64,000 bases of DNA from Gracilibacillus suaedae (GTDB lineage Bacteria > Bacillota > Bacilli > Bacillales > Amphibacillaceae), in contig NZ_JAGFVL010000030.1 of assembly GCF_017599345.1 (NCBI RefSeq), positions 29,019 through 93,018 on the forward strand. The letters run 5' to 3'. Positions 8,817 to 17,929 of the stretch are shown here, piece after piece (position 1 is the stretch's first letter; each line of letters begins with the position of its first letter). Below the pieces are notes generated by a model that saw only the letters and a list, made by a program, of their open reading frames with translations, made no database searches and was not told the origin of the DNA. The position numbers and the translations under genes were made by a program.

Positions 8817-9935
8817 TCATTCAGCTGATTTTTTAACGATTTCATATAATAAAACAGGTACCTCTGTTAAATCTGAAATATTAATCCTTTCATCTTTCGA
8901 ATGAATATTTTCGTAGCCTACAGCTAAGTTAACTGTTGGAATTCCCTTTCCGGATAGGTGATTTGCATCACTGCCACCACCACTTACCTTTAATGAAGGG
9001 GTCTTGCCCACTGCTTTTACAGCATCTTTAGCTACTTGTACGACTTGATCCTTTTCTGTGAATCGATAATTAGGATACATGGGTTTAACCGCAATATCAA
9101 CAGTTCCACCCATTTGTGAAACAGTTTCTTCCAGCGCATCACACATTACATTCACTTGTCTATCTAATTTATCCTTTGATAAAGACCTTGCTTCTGCAAC
9201 TAATAACACTTGTTCACAGACTACGTTCGTTGGCCCTTTCCCTTCAAAACTGCCAATGTTTGCAGTAGTTTCTTCATCAATTCGACCTAATGGCATCTTC
9301 GTAATTGCTTTAGCAGTCATACTTATCGCAGAAATTCCTTTTTCTGGATTCACCCCAGCATGTGCAGCTTTTCCTTGTATAGTGGCATATAGTTTTGCTT
9401 GTGCTGGTGCAGCAGTAATAATAGTTCCAACCTCCCCATCACTATCCAGTGCATAACCGTACTCCACCGGTAATTGTTTAACGTCAAATTGTCGGGATCC
9501 TACAAGTCCAGATTCTTCCCCACTCATAATCACAAAATAAATATCACCATGTTCTATCGGATTTTCCTTCATGATATAAATAAGCTCTAAAATAGCTGAT
9601 ATTCCAGCTTTATCATCCGCACCTAAAATAGTTGTTCCATCTGAATAGACGATATTATCACGTATTTCTGGCTGAACCCCTTCGCCAGGAGCAACAGTAT
9701 CCATATGTGCGGTAAAATAAATAGCCGGCATGTTTTTATTTGTTCCTTCTAGTCGCGCTATGATATTACCTGCTTCATGTCCTGTTATTTGATTAGTTTG
9801 ATCTTCTTTTACTTCTAACGCTAATTGCTGAAAATGATTGATTAAATAATCAGCTATTTTTCTTTCTTTTCCCGTTTCGGAATCAATTTTTACTAACTCG
9901 AAAAATTGGTTAACAATACGTTCTTGATTGATCAA
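8817..9935 (-). CDS. yqjE: M20 family metallopeptidase YqjE (PepT-like)
   Basis: Cytoplasmic di-zinc aminopeptidase related to tripeptidase PepT. Metal and catalytic residues: FTAHMDTV (His, Asp), GADDKAG (bridging Asp), GEESGLVG (catalytic and metal Glu), YALDSDGEVGT and the C-terminal GGGSDANHL. 372 residues, full length. A lid domain lies between roughly 190 and 300. Ten bases upstream of polY on the same strand, a probable operon as in B. subtilis. Confidence 0.9.
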   Translation of the reverse strand: MINQERIVNQFFELVKIDSETGKERKIADYLINHFQQLALEVKEDQTNQITGHEAGNIIARLEGTNKNMPAIYFTAHMDTVAPGEGVQPEIRDNIVYSDGTTILGADDKAGISAILELIYIMKENPIEHGDIYFVIMSGEESGLVGSRQFDVKQLPVEYGYALDSDGEVGTIITAAPAQAKLYATIQGKAAHAGVNPEKGISAISMTAKAITKMPLGRIDEETTANIGSFEGKGPTNVVCEQVLLVAEARSLSKDKLDRQVNVMCDALEETVSQMGGTVDIAVKPMYPNYRFTEKDQVVQVAKDAVKAVGKTPSLKVSGGGSDANHLSGKGIPTVNLAVGYENIHSKDERINISDLTEVPVLLYEIVKKSAE

Positions 9936-9963
9936 AGTTTATACCCCTTTTCTTGATATGTAC

Positions 9964-9992
9964 TTGTCCATTCTTTTAATTAGTTGTAAAAT
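9964..9992 (+). promoter_or_regulatory. Sigma-A promoter of prli42
   Basis: TTGTCC (9964-9969), a 17-base spacer, then TAAAAT (987-992 of this kilobase), 35 bases before the prli42 start. Confidence 0.55.
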
Positions 9993-10026
9993 ATAGTTTA
10001 GTATTGCTCATAAAGGAGGATTTAAT

Positions 10027-10131
10027 ATGGCATCTAAACGTGAAAAACGAATGAAACTGGTTATATATATTATGATTGTAGCAATGGTATTATCAACTTT
10101 AACAGCAGGTTTAGCAATGTTTGTTAACTAA
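10027..10131 (+). CDS. prli42: Stressosome-associated membrane miniprotein Prli42
   Basis: A 34-codon frame: a basic head MASKREKRMKL followed by one transmembrane helix and a short tail ending AMFVN. It has an excellent AAGGAGGA site six bases before ATG, its own promoter and a downstream hairpin. Prli42 was described in Listeria as the membrane anchor linking the stressosome (RsbR) to oxidative stress and is conserved as a 30-35 residue peptide in Bacillales, in this yqjE-brxB neighbourhood. Homology is judged by size, charge pattern, helix and place. Too short for routine gene calling. Confidence 0.8.
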   Translation: MASKREKRMKLVIYIMIVAMVLSTLTAGLAMFVN

Positions 10132-10164
10132 TTTTGATTGATTATCTTTCTGCTGAATGACAAA

Positions 10165-10202
10165 TTTAAACCCGTTTCATTCGTGATTGAAACGGGTTTA
10201 AA
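10165..10202. terminator. Bidirectional terminator between prli42 and brxB
   Basis: 15-base perfect arms TTTAAACCCGTTTCA and TGAAACGGGTTTAAA with an 8-base loop; T-rich on both sides. Confidence 0.85.
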
Positions 10203-10233
10203 ACTTCTCAGGCTAAGTTATGTAATCTCGAGA

Positions 10234-10665
10234 TTACACTTCCTCACAATACTGATCAAACAATCCTTGCAGTTTATTCACTACTTCTACTGGACTATGC
10301 CCTTCTATTTCATGTCTTTCCACCATTTTCAAAATTTGCCCATCTTTTAATAAAGCAAATGATGGTGAGGATGGCTCATAACCTTCAAAATATTGACGTG
10401 CTACTTCTGTTGCTTCTCGATCCTGTCCAGCAAAAACTGTCACTAGCTGTTCTGGTCTTTTATCATAATGAATAGCACTAGCTGCTGCAGGTCTTGCAAC
10501 ACCACCTGCGCATCCGCATGTGGAATTTACCATTACTAATGTGGTACCACTTTTAGATAAAGCTACTTTCACATCTTCAGGTGTTCTAAGTTCTTCAAAT
10601 CCTGCTTGTGTGATTTCGTTTCTTGCTGATTCCACTATATCTCCCATAAATAAGTTAAATTCCAT
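10234..10665 (-). CDS. brxB: Bacilliredoxin BrxB (YqiW)
   Basis: Thioredoxin-fold protein that removes bacillithiol from S-bacillithiolated proteins. The defining CGC active site is in [15 protein letters not shown] at about residues 52-66. 143 residues, as in the family. ATG chosen at 10665 (GAGGG upstream, [11 protein letters not shown] matching the family start); the frame could extend 15 residues further but without support. Presence implies bacillithiol is the cell's low-molecular-weight thiol. Confidence 0.95.
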   Translation of the reverse strand: MEFNLFMGDIVESARNEITQAGFEELRTPEDVKVALSKSGTTLVMVNSTCGCAGGVARPAAASAIHYDKRPEQLVTVFAGQDREATEVARQYFEGYEPSSPSFALLKDGQILKMVERHEIEGHSPVEVVNKLQGLFDQYCEEV

Positions 10666-10725
10666 TTTGCTCGCCCTCTCTAAATAAAGTACTTTCTTAA
10701 ATAGTAACAATTGACATCAACTTTT

Positions 10726-12546
10726 TCAATTAACTGAACTTTTAGTCTTAATAATAGGCAGTGTTATTTTAAATGTCGTTCCTGAAGAATCACTGGAAAC
10801 AACAGAAATATCGCCTTGATGATTTTTAATAATTCTACAAACAACATTTAATCCTAATCCGGTTCCGTTAGATTTAGATGTAGAGAAAGGTTCAAACAAG
10901 ACATCTTTAACAGAATCTGGAATACCTGATCCTGTATCACTTACATAAATATGGTATTTGTTATTCTCCACTTTACTCTCTATTTTTATTGTACCGCTGT
11001 CCCCGATTGCATCCATACTATTTCTGAGAAGGTTTAGGAACACCTGCTTGAACTGCTTTTGATCCGCGAGTATGAATTCATCTGTAATGTCTGTAACAAT
11101 ATTAATATTTTTGGCTTCTAATGAACTATACATAAGCGGTAGCAATTCTTCTAGTATGTTTTTCAATAATAACATATCTTTTTCTGGCTTTTTATGATTT
11201 GACATTAATAACATTTGTTCCACAATAGAATAAAGTCGGTCAATTTCTTTCATCATTAGATGGAAGTTGAATTTTTCCATTTCCTCTTTCGACATCGATT
11301 CTTTCATAAGCGTTAAGAAACCATGAATAACTGTTAACGGGTTTCTTATCTCGTGAGCTGAGCTAGCAGCCATCTCCCCAACTAAAGCAAGTTTTTCTGA
11401 CTGAATGATACGGTTTTCCAGTTTCGTTGATTCAGTAACATCAATAAAGAAAAGGATTTTTCCTGTTGTCATTTGATGACGACCTTTTAGCTTACTTTGT
11501 GAAACTAGTAATACATATTCTTTATTACGAATAGTAATATGAAGCTTTTTATTTTGGAAACACTCATTAGAAATAAGCATTTTTAGAATAGGATATTTAT
11601 TTTGCTTTTCGATAATATCCTGATCTGTAATGATTTCATTGCTCAAATCAAATAAATCACGAACATATGAATTTGCTAAATATTCATCGGCATTATTGTC
11701 ATACGTAATAATACCTACAGGCAACGAGTTTAAAATTTGTTCATGCTTCATTTTATCAGAAATAATTTGGTGGAACGACTGTTGCAAACTGGCGGACATT
11801 TGGTTGATTGACTTTGCTAGACTTTGAAATTCTAACTGAGTAGTACTAGAAACAGTTTCTCCATAATTACCATTTGCAATTTTGTTTACCTTCGTTACCA
11901 TAGATTCTATAGGCTTTGTAATACTCTTGCTCATTTTAAATGAAAAATATAAGGAAATTAAAATGCCAACAATAGTAATGATAAGTAAAAAGTATAAGGA
12001 CTTTTCAATAATTTCGGGATATGTATTTGTATTTTGTTGTAAAGAACTGTACTCTTCATCTCTCTGTGTAATGATTGTTTCCTTAAGTGATTCTAGAACA
12101 GGTAAGTATTCTGATTCAATCACATTTCTAGCTGCCTCTACTTCCCCATATTCAAGTAAGCCAAATACTTTATTGGTAACAGTAAAATCTAATAGCATGA
12201 GTTGCTTATGTATACTTTCAATGCTATCTGGTATTGGAATTTCTTCTGCTAATTCCAGACTACTTGTGGCAACTTCATTCTCTTCAAATTCCTGCTGAAA
12301 ATCATGTTCAAAATCTGTATGAGAGTAACTGAGAACAATTTGTTTTTTAATTGCTAGTTCCTGTTCCCATTGATTTAACCAAACGATTTCAGGTAGATTT
12401 TCATCCTTGATAGTATTCGTTACATCACTTACTTCTTCAATCGATTGAATTAATAGAAGCGAAAAACCACTAAAAATAACCATCACAGTAAGGAGAATAC
12501 ACAGTAATTTATTGCGTAATGAAAATTTTTGAAAAAAGGAAATCAT
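10726..12546 (-). CDS. Sporulation-type sensor histidine kinase
   Basis: 606-residue membrane kinase. Order: TM1 at about 11-33, an extracytoplasmic helical sensor (34-183) rich in Glu, TM2 at about 184-204, HAMP (205-262), PAS (270-370), then HisKA with H398 in SSAHEIRNPLTVIHGF, N box LNLLRNSMDAIGD (504-516), G1 DTGSGIPDSV and G2 GTGLGLN. The H-box is of the KinA-KinE phosphorelay class. No response regulator is adjacent. The upstream Med-like gene ends 27 bases before the start codon, so the two are likely one operon. It is not at this place in B. subtilis. Whether it feeds Spo0F is inference. Confidence 0.85.
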   Translation of the reverse strand: MISFFQKFSLRNKLLCILLTVMVIFSGFSLLLIQSIEEVSDVTNTIKDENLPEIVWLNQWEQELAIKKQIVLSYSHTDFEHDFQQEFEENEVATSSLELAEEIPIPDSIESIHKQLMLLDFTVTNKVFGLLEYGEVEAARNVIESEYLPVLESLKETIITQRDEEYSSLQQNTNTYPEIIEKSLYFLLIITIVGILISLYFSFKMSKSITKPIESMVTKVNKIANGNYGETVSSTTQLEFQSLAKSINQMSASLQQSFHQIISDKMKHEQILNSLPVGIITYDNNADEYLANSYVRDLFDLSNEIITDQDIIEKQNKYPILKMLISNECFQNKKLHITIRNKEYVLLVSQSKLKGRHQMTTGKILFFIDVTESTKLENRIIQSEKLALVGEMAASSAHEIRNPLTVIHGFLTLMKESMSKEEMEKFNFHLMMKEIDRLYSIVEQMLLMSNHKKPEKDMLLLKNILEELLPLMYSSLEAKNINIVTDITDEFILADQKQFKQVFLNLLRNSMDAIGDSGTIKIESKVENNKYHIYVSDTGSGIPDSVKDVLFEPFSTSKSNGTGLGLNVVCRIIKNHQGDISVVSSDSSGTTFKITLPIIKTKSSVN

Positions 12547-12573
12547 TTGGCATTTCTCCTAACATCAGCTAAA

Positions 12574-13557
12574 TTATTGGGGAATTTTATAATTGGTTGC
12601 TTCTTCGATTAATTCAATTTCATCTTCTGAAAACATAGGACCAAATGGCGCTATACCATAAACTCCATCACTATCATCCAAGTATTTCTTTTCAAACTTA
12701 ATTCCTTCTTCACTTAGAAAATCTTCCAATATAGCATTATAAGCCATTGGGACGTTATTTAAAACACTAGTAAGAACCTTATTTTCAGCCATATAAGATT
12801 GATCTTCTAAATAACCTATCGTGTATACACCTTGCTCTTTTGCATAATTAATAACTTCTTGATTATAGCTGTTCCCTTTCGTATAGATGACATCTACACC
12901 TTGATCTATTAATTCAGCGGCAACTAATTTTGCGGCTGATTTACTTGTTCTTTCAGGGACTACTTTATAAAACAATTCTACTGAATCATCAATTAATCCA
13001 ATTCCTTTCGGAAATCCCCAATCCTTATGGCTATTATCAACAGCATCTATTAGTCCAATTTTATTCGACTTTGTTTTTAATCCAGCGGCCATACCTGCAA
13101 TTACTTCTATTTCATTTTGATTAAAAGTATAAACAGCAAGGTTTTTCGCAATATTATCACCATGCAATGTCACAAATTGAACATTTTTATACTGATTTAT
13201 AATTCGGTAAAATGGTTCAGAAAATTCTCTACCATGTCCGATAATTAATTCGTAACCTTCTTTAACATACTGTTCGACAAGGGAAGATGTATCTCTTTCT
13301 GCATTGACTTCTCCTAGAACTTCAGCAGTTACATTATACTCTTCTTCAATAAGGATTTTTCCTTTATAAGCTAAGCTTCCCCAGCTTTGATCATTTAATC
13401 GGTCAGTCGTTAAGATTAATACTTTAGTAGGAGCTGTTTCAGAAGCATTCATATTATTCATTATCTGATTAGATTTAAACACTAAAAAAATAACAAAGAT
13501 CGATACCACAATCAATGTAATTGCTAATATGTATTTTACTTGTTTTTTTGCTTCCAT
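12574..13557 (-). CDS. Med-like BMP-family protein with N-terminal membrane anchor
   Basis: 327 residues: one transmembrane segment at about 9-29, then a periplasmic-binding-protein fold outside the membrane. It has no lipobox cysteine, unlike B. subtilis Med, but matches Med closely in layout: GHGREFSEPF, KGNSYNQEV, YTIGYLEDQS and ENKVLTSVLNNV correspond to the same Med blocks. Med is a BMP-family protein that raises comK expression and is required for KinD signalling in B. subtilis. Being directly upstream of a Kin-type kinase suggests it is that kinase's ligand-sensing partner. No ABC permease or ATPase is adjacent, so transport is unlikely. Confidence 0.75.
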   Translation of the reverse strand: MEAKKQVKYILAITLIVVSIFVIFLVFKSNQIMNNMNASETAPTKVLILTTDRLNDQSWGSLAYKGKILIEEEYNVTAEVLGEVNAERDTSSLVEQYVKEGYELIIGHGREFSEPFYRIINQYKNVQFVTLHGDNIAKNLAVYTFNQNEIEVIAGMAAGLKTKSNKIGLIDAVDNSHKDWGFPKGIGLIDDSVELFYKVVPERTSKSAAKLVAAELIDQGVDVIYTKGNSYNQEVINYAKEQGVYTIGYLEDQSYMAENKVLTSVLNNVPMAYNAILEDFLSEEGIKFEKKYLDDSDGVYGIAPFGPMFSEDEIELIEEATNYKIPQ

Positions 13558-13744
13558 ATGCCCTCATCCTTATTCATAGTAACAAGTCTATTATACATAA
13601 AAAGACAAGTTTTGAACACACTTTTACAATTTTCATTCATTTTCGACATATTACTCAGAAAAATAATAGTCATATCGACAAAGTAGACGAGCATATAGTT
13701 AAACGATATCGGATTTAAAAGCGACAAGGGAGGAGAGTAATGCA

Positions 13745-14419
13745 TTGAATATATCATTGTTTGAAGGAATCGATTGGATCAGTTTATTACAAATAATCTC
13801 AATTGATATAGTATTATCAGGGGATAATGCTTTAGTTATCGCGATGGCAACAAAAAATCTCCATAAAAAGAATCAAAACAAAGCTATTTTAATTGGTGTT
13901 GCTGGAGCTATTATCCTTAGAATTATCTTTGCGACTGGAATTATTTATCTGCTGAAATTCCCACTAATTTACCTTATAGGTGGTATTTTATTAATTTGGA
14001 TCGGTTATAAGATTTTAATAAAAGAGGAGGAAGCACAAGAAATCACGTCACATCATTCTTTATACAAAGCAGTAATGACCATTATTCTTGCGGATGTCAT
14101 CATGAGTTTAGACAATGTTGTAGCAATTGCAGGTGCTTCCAAAGGTAGTGTTACATTACTGGCGTTGGGTGTTATCGTGAGTATTCCGTTAATGATATTT
14201 GGAGCTAAATTTATAGTTCATCTTCTAAAACGTTACCCCTATCTCATGTATATCGGATCAGCTATTTTAGTTTACACTGGTGTTGATATGCTGGTACATG
14301 AGCCATTTGTTTATCAGTTTTTCCAATTGAAGTCCGGACTGATTACTGTTTTATTAAGTGTTATAGTCACGATCGGCGTAATAGTTTCCGGTTATATTAC
14401 CAATAAACAAACTGAGTAA
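13745..14419 (+). CDS. TerC-family membrane protein
   Basis: 224 residues with about seven transmembrane helices and the two TerC signatures, each with an acidic pair: DIVLSGDNALVIAMA at about 21-35 and DVIMSLDNVVAIAGAS at about 115-130. Relatives YceF and YkoY export manganese and support metalation of secreted enzymes; this one looks closer to YjbE. Start is TTG: GGGAGGAG lies nine bases before it and the nearby ATG stops after one codon. No yybP-ykoY manganese riboswitch precedes it. Confidence 0.87.
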   Translation: MNISLFEGIDWISLLQIISIDIVLSGDNALVIAMATKNLHKKNQNKAILIGVAGAIILRIIFATGIIYLLKFPLIYLIGGILLIWIGYKILIKEEEAQEITSHHSLYKAVMTIILADVIMSLDNVVAIAGASKGSVTLLALGVIVSIPLMIFGAKFIVHLLKRYPYLMYIGSAILVYTGVDMLVHEPFVYQFFQLKSGLITVLLSVIVTIGVIVSGYITNKQTE

Positions 14420-14424
14420 ATTTT

Positions 14425-15063
14425 TTAATAATTGACCGTTCCTTTCTTAACTGGTGCTTTTTTATGAACAACTGGGACATTCCATTTCCATTTGACGGCT
14501 AAGATACGAATGGTTAAGGTCACCGTTAGACAAATATATAAGCTAATCGTTGGTGACAGCAATTCATATGTGGTGATTAATGCAATAGAACCGGCAATCG
14601 AAGCAATCCCGTATATTTCTTTACGAAATACGAATGGAATTTCTCGAACAAACACATCTCGTAAGACACCACCGCCAATTCCTGTTACTAATCCCATTGC
14701 TACAATAAGGAATGGCTGAGAATAATCAAGACTAATGGCAGCATTGGCACCTACAGCCGTAAAAACACCTAATCCAATCGCATCTGAGAACGTGATTCCA
14801 TGTTCAAATTTGTCGATTTTGTCATAAAATAATATGGTTGCCAAGCTTGCTAGTAAACTAACTAAAAAATACTGCGGATCAGCTAGATTAGTTGGTGGTA
14901 TATTACCGATCATCAAGTCCCTGATAACACCACCAGCTAATGCTGTAGTCAATCCTAATAAAATAACACCAAATATATCTAAATTTTTTTTGATGGCGAT
15001 TAGAGATCCAGAAATAGCAAACGCTATTGTTCCAATATAAACAAATGCTTCAATTAAAAACAT
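14425..15063 (-). CDS. TRIC-like cation channel family protein (UPF0126)
   Basis: 212 residues, seven predicted membrane helices made of two homologous halves, each with the glycine-rich signature GGVIRDLMIG (about 43-52) and GGGVLRDVFVREIP (about 129-142). Prokaryotic TRIC proteins are trimeric monovalent cation channels. A basic tail (HKKAPVKKG) ends the protein. It converges on the TerC gene with five bases between them and no hairpin. Physiological role unknown. Confidence 0.85.
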   Translation of the reverse strand: MFLIEAFVYIGTIAFAISGSLIAIKKNLDIFGVILLGLTTALAGGVIRDLMIGNIPPTNLADPQYFLVSLLASLATILFYDKIDKFEHGITFSDAIGLGVFTAVGANAAISLDYSQPFLIVAMGLVTGIGGGVLRDVFVREIPFVFRKEIYGIASIAGSIALITTYELLSPTISLYICLTVTLTIRILAVKWKWNVPVVHKKAPVKKGTVNY

Positions 15064-15119
15064 GGCTATCCCCCACTTTTCGTAGATGAAAATATACGTT
15101 TTCTTCTATACCAAGTAAC

Positions 15120-15410
15120 TTATAACTTATCAAAAAACCATTGTAACACTAATCCTTGAATAATAACACCAAATATGGATGTTATCGTTAATAACAAAAG
15201 ACTAGGAAAATGGTTGATACTTTCCAAGCTATTCGCAAAAATAAATAAGTGTTGCAAAACGATAAAAAATGCATCATGCCAAAATTCTAATTTGTTCCCC
15301 ATTTTCCAGATAATAATCGTTTCAATTAGTAACAATGCCAGTACTGACAATATTAGTATCATTTTTTCAACCGATAATGTCAATATGGTAACTATTACTA
15401 ATAGAATCAT
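15120..15410 (-). CDS. Small membrane protein of unknown function
   Basis: 96 residues with three or four hydrophobic segments (about 2-30 as one long or two short helices, 46-60, 68-90). Not recognised. No strong ribosome site is visible: GGTCACATG precedes the ATG. It is on the same strand as and downstream of the TRIC-like gene, 56 bases apart. It may be real but is supported only by length, hydrophobicity and place. Confidence 0.4.
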   Translation of the reverse strand: MILLVIVTILTLSVEKMILILSVLALLLIETIIIWKMGNKLEFWHDAFFIVLQHLFIFANSLESINHFPSLLLLTITSIFGVIIQGLVLQWFFDKL

Positions 15411-15468
15411 GTGACCATGTCATATATCAATCTAGCTTTTTGCTGCATTATTATTATCATTATCTATT

Positions 15469-15478
15469 AGCGAAACTT
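15469..15478 (+). repeat. AGCGAAACTT core of family B repeat
   Basis: ATTAGCGAAACTTGAATTAAC occurs in the 257-base space between the small membrane gene and the bkd operon. Only the core is recognisable; no leading hairpin is seen. Confidence 0.4.
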
Positions 15479-15578
15479 GAATTAACTCGATAATAACCAT
15501 TGCATTTTTTTGCTAGAAAATATCTGGTATCACCGTTTTTCTCCATAAAATTTCACTCACTTTATAGTGACACAACTA

Positions 15579-15613
15579 AAGGGAAACCTCTATATCAATC
15601 ACAGGTTTCCCTT
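15579..15613. terminator. Terminator of the bkd operon
   Basis: Arms AAGGGAAACCT and AGGTTTCCCTT, 13-base loop, with T-rich flanks; 55 bases beyond the bkdB stop. Confidence 0.8.
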
Positions 15614-15667
15614 ACTTTATTTAGTATAATGTTTTTAGACAAAAAATGAAACTACTTTTTACAATTT

Positions 15668-16933
15668 TTAATAAATTGGTGTTGTCTCACTCGATATATT
15701 CTCTAATATCGCTTTAACATGCGACATAAACGCCCCACAGATTACACCATCTAAAACTCGATGATCTAATGACAAACATAGGTTTACCATATCACGAGCC
15801 GCGAACATATCGTCAATAATGACCGGGCGTTTTACAATGGATTCCACTTGTAAAATTGCTGACTGTGGATAGTTAATAACACCCATTGATTCTACAGAAC
15901 CGAATGATCCTGTATTATTCACCGTGAATGTCCCATCTTCCATATCCTCTTTCGTTAACGTCCCCGTTCTTGCTTTATTGGAGAGCTGAGCAATTTCTTT
16001 GGCTATACCTTTAATACTTTTCTCATCCACGTTTTTGATTACTGGGACATATAATTCGTGTCCGTGAGCTACTGCAATCGACAGGTTAATTTCATTACGC
16101 TGAATTATTTTGTCTCCTGCCCAGCAACTATTTAGTTCAGGGAATTTCTTCAAGGCCTTCGCCACAGCATTTAAGAAAAAGGCAAAGTAAGATAAGTTGT
16201 ACCCTTCATTTTCCTTAAATTTATCTTTCTCAGCATTTCGGTATGAAACCAGATTGGTAACATCAACCTCAATCATCATCCAAGCATGTGGTATTTCCGT
16301 TTTCGACCTCACCATATTTTGAGCAATTGTTCTTCTTAGACCTGTCACTGGTATTTCACGATCACCAGGTTTCGCTTGAACAGGTTTACGACGAATAATT
16401 GGTGGAGTAAATTCTTCCATTTCTTCCTGCTCTGTCGGACTCTCTTGTGTTGACACTGGTTCAGCATTGTTTATGGTTTCTGTTTGTCCGCCTGCAATCA
16501 ATTTTTCAATGTCTTTTCTGGTTATGCGGCCTCCTTTACCTGAACCGGTTACCGTACTTAAGTCTATTTGATGCTCTCCTGCTAACCGCATGACTACTGG
16601 AGAATAACGGGCTTTCATATTTTGTTCTACCGACGGTTCATCATCTGATTCTGGTGCAGGAGATGAGGATGCCTGCTCGCTCTCTTCACCTTCTGCCTCG
16701 ATGTAGCACATCAATTGACCGACTTCAATTGTTTCTCCTTCTTCAGCAATCAATTCTTTAATAACACCAGAATAAGACGAAGGCACTTCTGCGTTTACCT
16801 TATCTGTCATTACTTCTGCGATTGCATCATATTTCTCGACATAATCCCCAGCCTGGACAAGCCAGGTACTAACTGTTCCTTCTGTTACGCTCTCGCCAAG
16901 CTGAGGCATATTAATACGTTGCACCGTCAACAT
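15668..16933 (-). CDS. bkdB: Branched-chain 2-oxo acid dehydrogenase E2
   Basis: Lipoate acyltransferase core of the complex that makes branched acyl-CoA from Val, Leu and Ile keto acids, giving primers for iso and anteiso fatty acids. The lipoyl domain spans 1-80 with the lipoyl Lys in MTDKVNAEVPS; an acidic linker is followed by the E1/E3-binding domain (about 110-150: YSPVVMRLAGEHQID, GSGKGGRITRKD), then the catalytic domain ending LSLDHRVLDG (catalytic His). 421 residues. ATG at 16933 has AAGGAGTG; an upstream in-frame start has none. Confidence 0.95.
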   Translation of the reverse strand: MLTVQRINMPQLGESVTEGTVSTWLVQAGDYVEKYDAIAEVMTDKVNAEVPSSYSGVIKELIAEEGETIEVGQLMCYIEAEGEESEQASSSPAPESDDEPSVEQNMKARYSPVVMRLAGEHQIDLSTVTGSGKGGRITRKDIEKLIAGGQTETINNAEPVSTQESPTEQEEMEEFTPPIIRRKPVQAKPGDREIPVTGLRRTIAQNMVRSKTEIPHAWMMIEVDVTNLVSYRNAEKDKFKENEGYNLSYFAFFLNAVAKALKKFPELNSCWAGDKIIQRNEINLSIAVAHGHELYVPVIKNVDEKSIKGIAKEIAQLSNKARTGTLTKEDMEDGTFTVNNTGSFGSVESMGVINYPQSAILQVESIVKRPVIIDDMFAARDMVNLCLSLDHRVLDGVICGAFMSHVKAILENISSETTPIY

Positions 16934-16945
16934 TCTCACTCCTTC

Positions 16946-17929
16946 TTAAAATTCCGCTAAATCGCGAATAGCTTGTTCAATCTTTTCAGCATTTATCATA
17001 AATTCTTTTTCTAATGGTGGTGCATATGGCATTGCAGGTACTTCTGGCCCCGCTAATCTATGAATCGGCGCATCCAAATCAAACAAGCAATGTTCACTTA
17101 TGATAGCAGAAACCTCTCCTATTATACTGCCTTCTTTATTATCTTCAGTGACTAATAACACTTTACCTGTTTTAGAAGCTGCGTCAATAATCGTTTGTTG
17201 ATCCAGTGGATATACCGTTCGTAAATCAAGAATCTCGGTATTAATGCCTTCTTGCTCCAGCTTTTCTGCTGCTTGTTTGGTGAAATGTACACATAACCCA
17301 TACGTAATCACCGTTACATCATCACCTTCACGAACGGTGTTTGCTTTACCGATTGGCACGGTATAATCTTCTTCAGGTACCTCTTCTTTCAAAAGACGAT
17401 AAGCTCTTTTATGTTCTAGGAATAACACTGGGTCATCATCTCTAATAGCAGCTTTGAGTAATCCCTTTACATCATATGGAGAGGAAGGCATTACAATTTT
17501 TAACCCTGGCTGATTTGCAAAAATAGCTTCTATTGATTGTGAGTGATAAAGTGCTCCGTGTACTCCTCCACCATAGGGTGCTCTTATTGTTATCGGACAA
17601 TTCCAATCATTATTAGACCGATATCGAATACGCGCAGCTTCAGAAATAATTTGATTAACGGCAGGCATAATAAAATCAGCGAATTGCATTTCTGCAACAG
17701 GACGCATACCATACATCGCTGCTCCAATTCCAACACCTGCTATAGCAGATTCAGCAAGAGGTGTGTCTATCACTCGTTTCTCTCCAAATTGATCATATAA
17801 ACCTGATGTTGCTAGGAAAACACCACCTCTTTTCCCCACATCTTCACCAAGAACAAATACTTTCTCATTTTGTTCCATTTCTTCTTTTAATGCTTGATTA
17901 ACTGCCTGGATATACGTCAAAACAGCCAT
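16946..17929 (-). CDS. bkdAB: Branched-chain 2-oxo acid dehydrogenase E1 beta
   Basis: Beta subunit of the thiamine-diphosphate decarboxylase. 327 residues, family length. Transketolase-type pyrimidine domain with LGEDVGKRGGVF and FDTPLAES-type DTPLAESAIAGVGIGAA, then the C-terminal domain DLRTVYPLD. Its first base overlaps the last base of bkdAA, so translation is coupled; bkdB follows after 12 bases. Confidence 0.95.
   Translation of the reverse strand: MAVLTYIQAVNQALKEEMEQNEKVFVLGEDVGKRGGVFLATSGLYDQFGEKRVIDTPLAESAIAGVGIGAAMYGMRPVAEMQFADFIMPAVNQIISEAARIRYRSNNDWNCPITIRAPYGGGVHGALYHSQSIEAIFANQPGLKIVMPSSPYDVKGLLKAAIRDDDPVLFLEHKRAYRLLKEEVPEEDYTVPIGKANTVREGDDVTVITYGLCVHFTKQAAEKLEQEGINTEILDLRTVYPLDQQTIIDAASKTGKVLLVTEDNKEGSIIGEVSAIISEHCLFDLDAPIHRLAGPEVPAMPYAPPLEKEFMINAEKIEQAIRDLAEF

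Noticed and set aside
13558..13744. yybP-ykoY manganese riboswitch in front of the TerC gene
   Set aside because: The leader lacks the conserved paired core and is AT-rich throughout.
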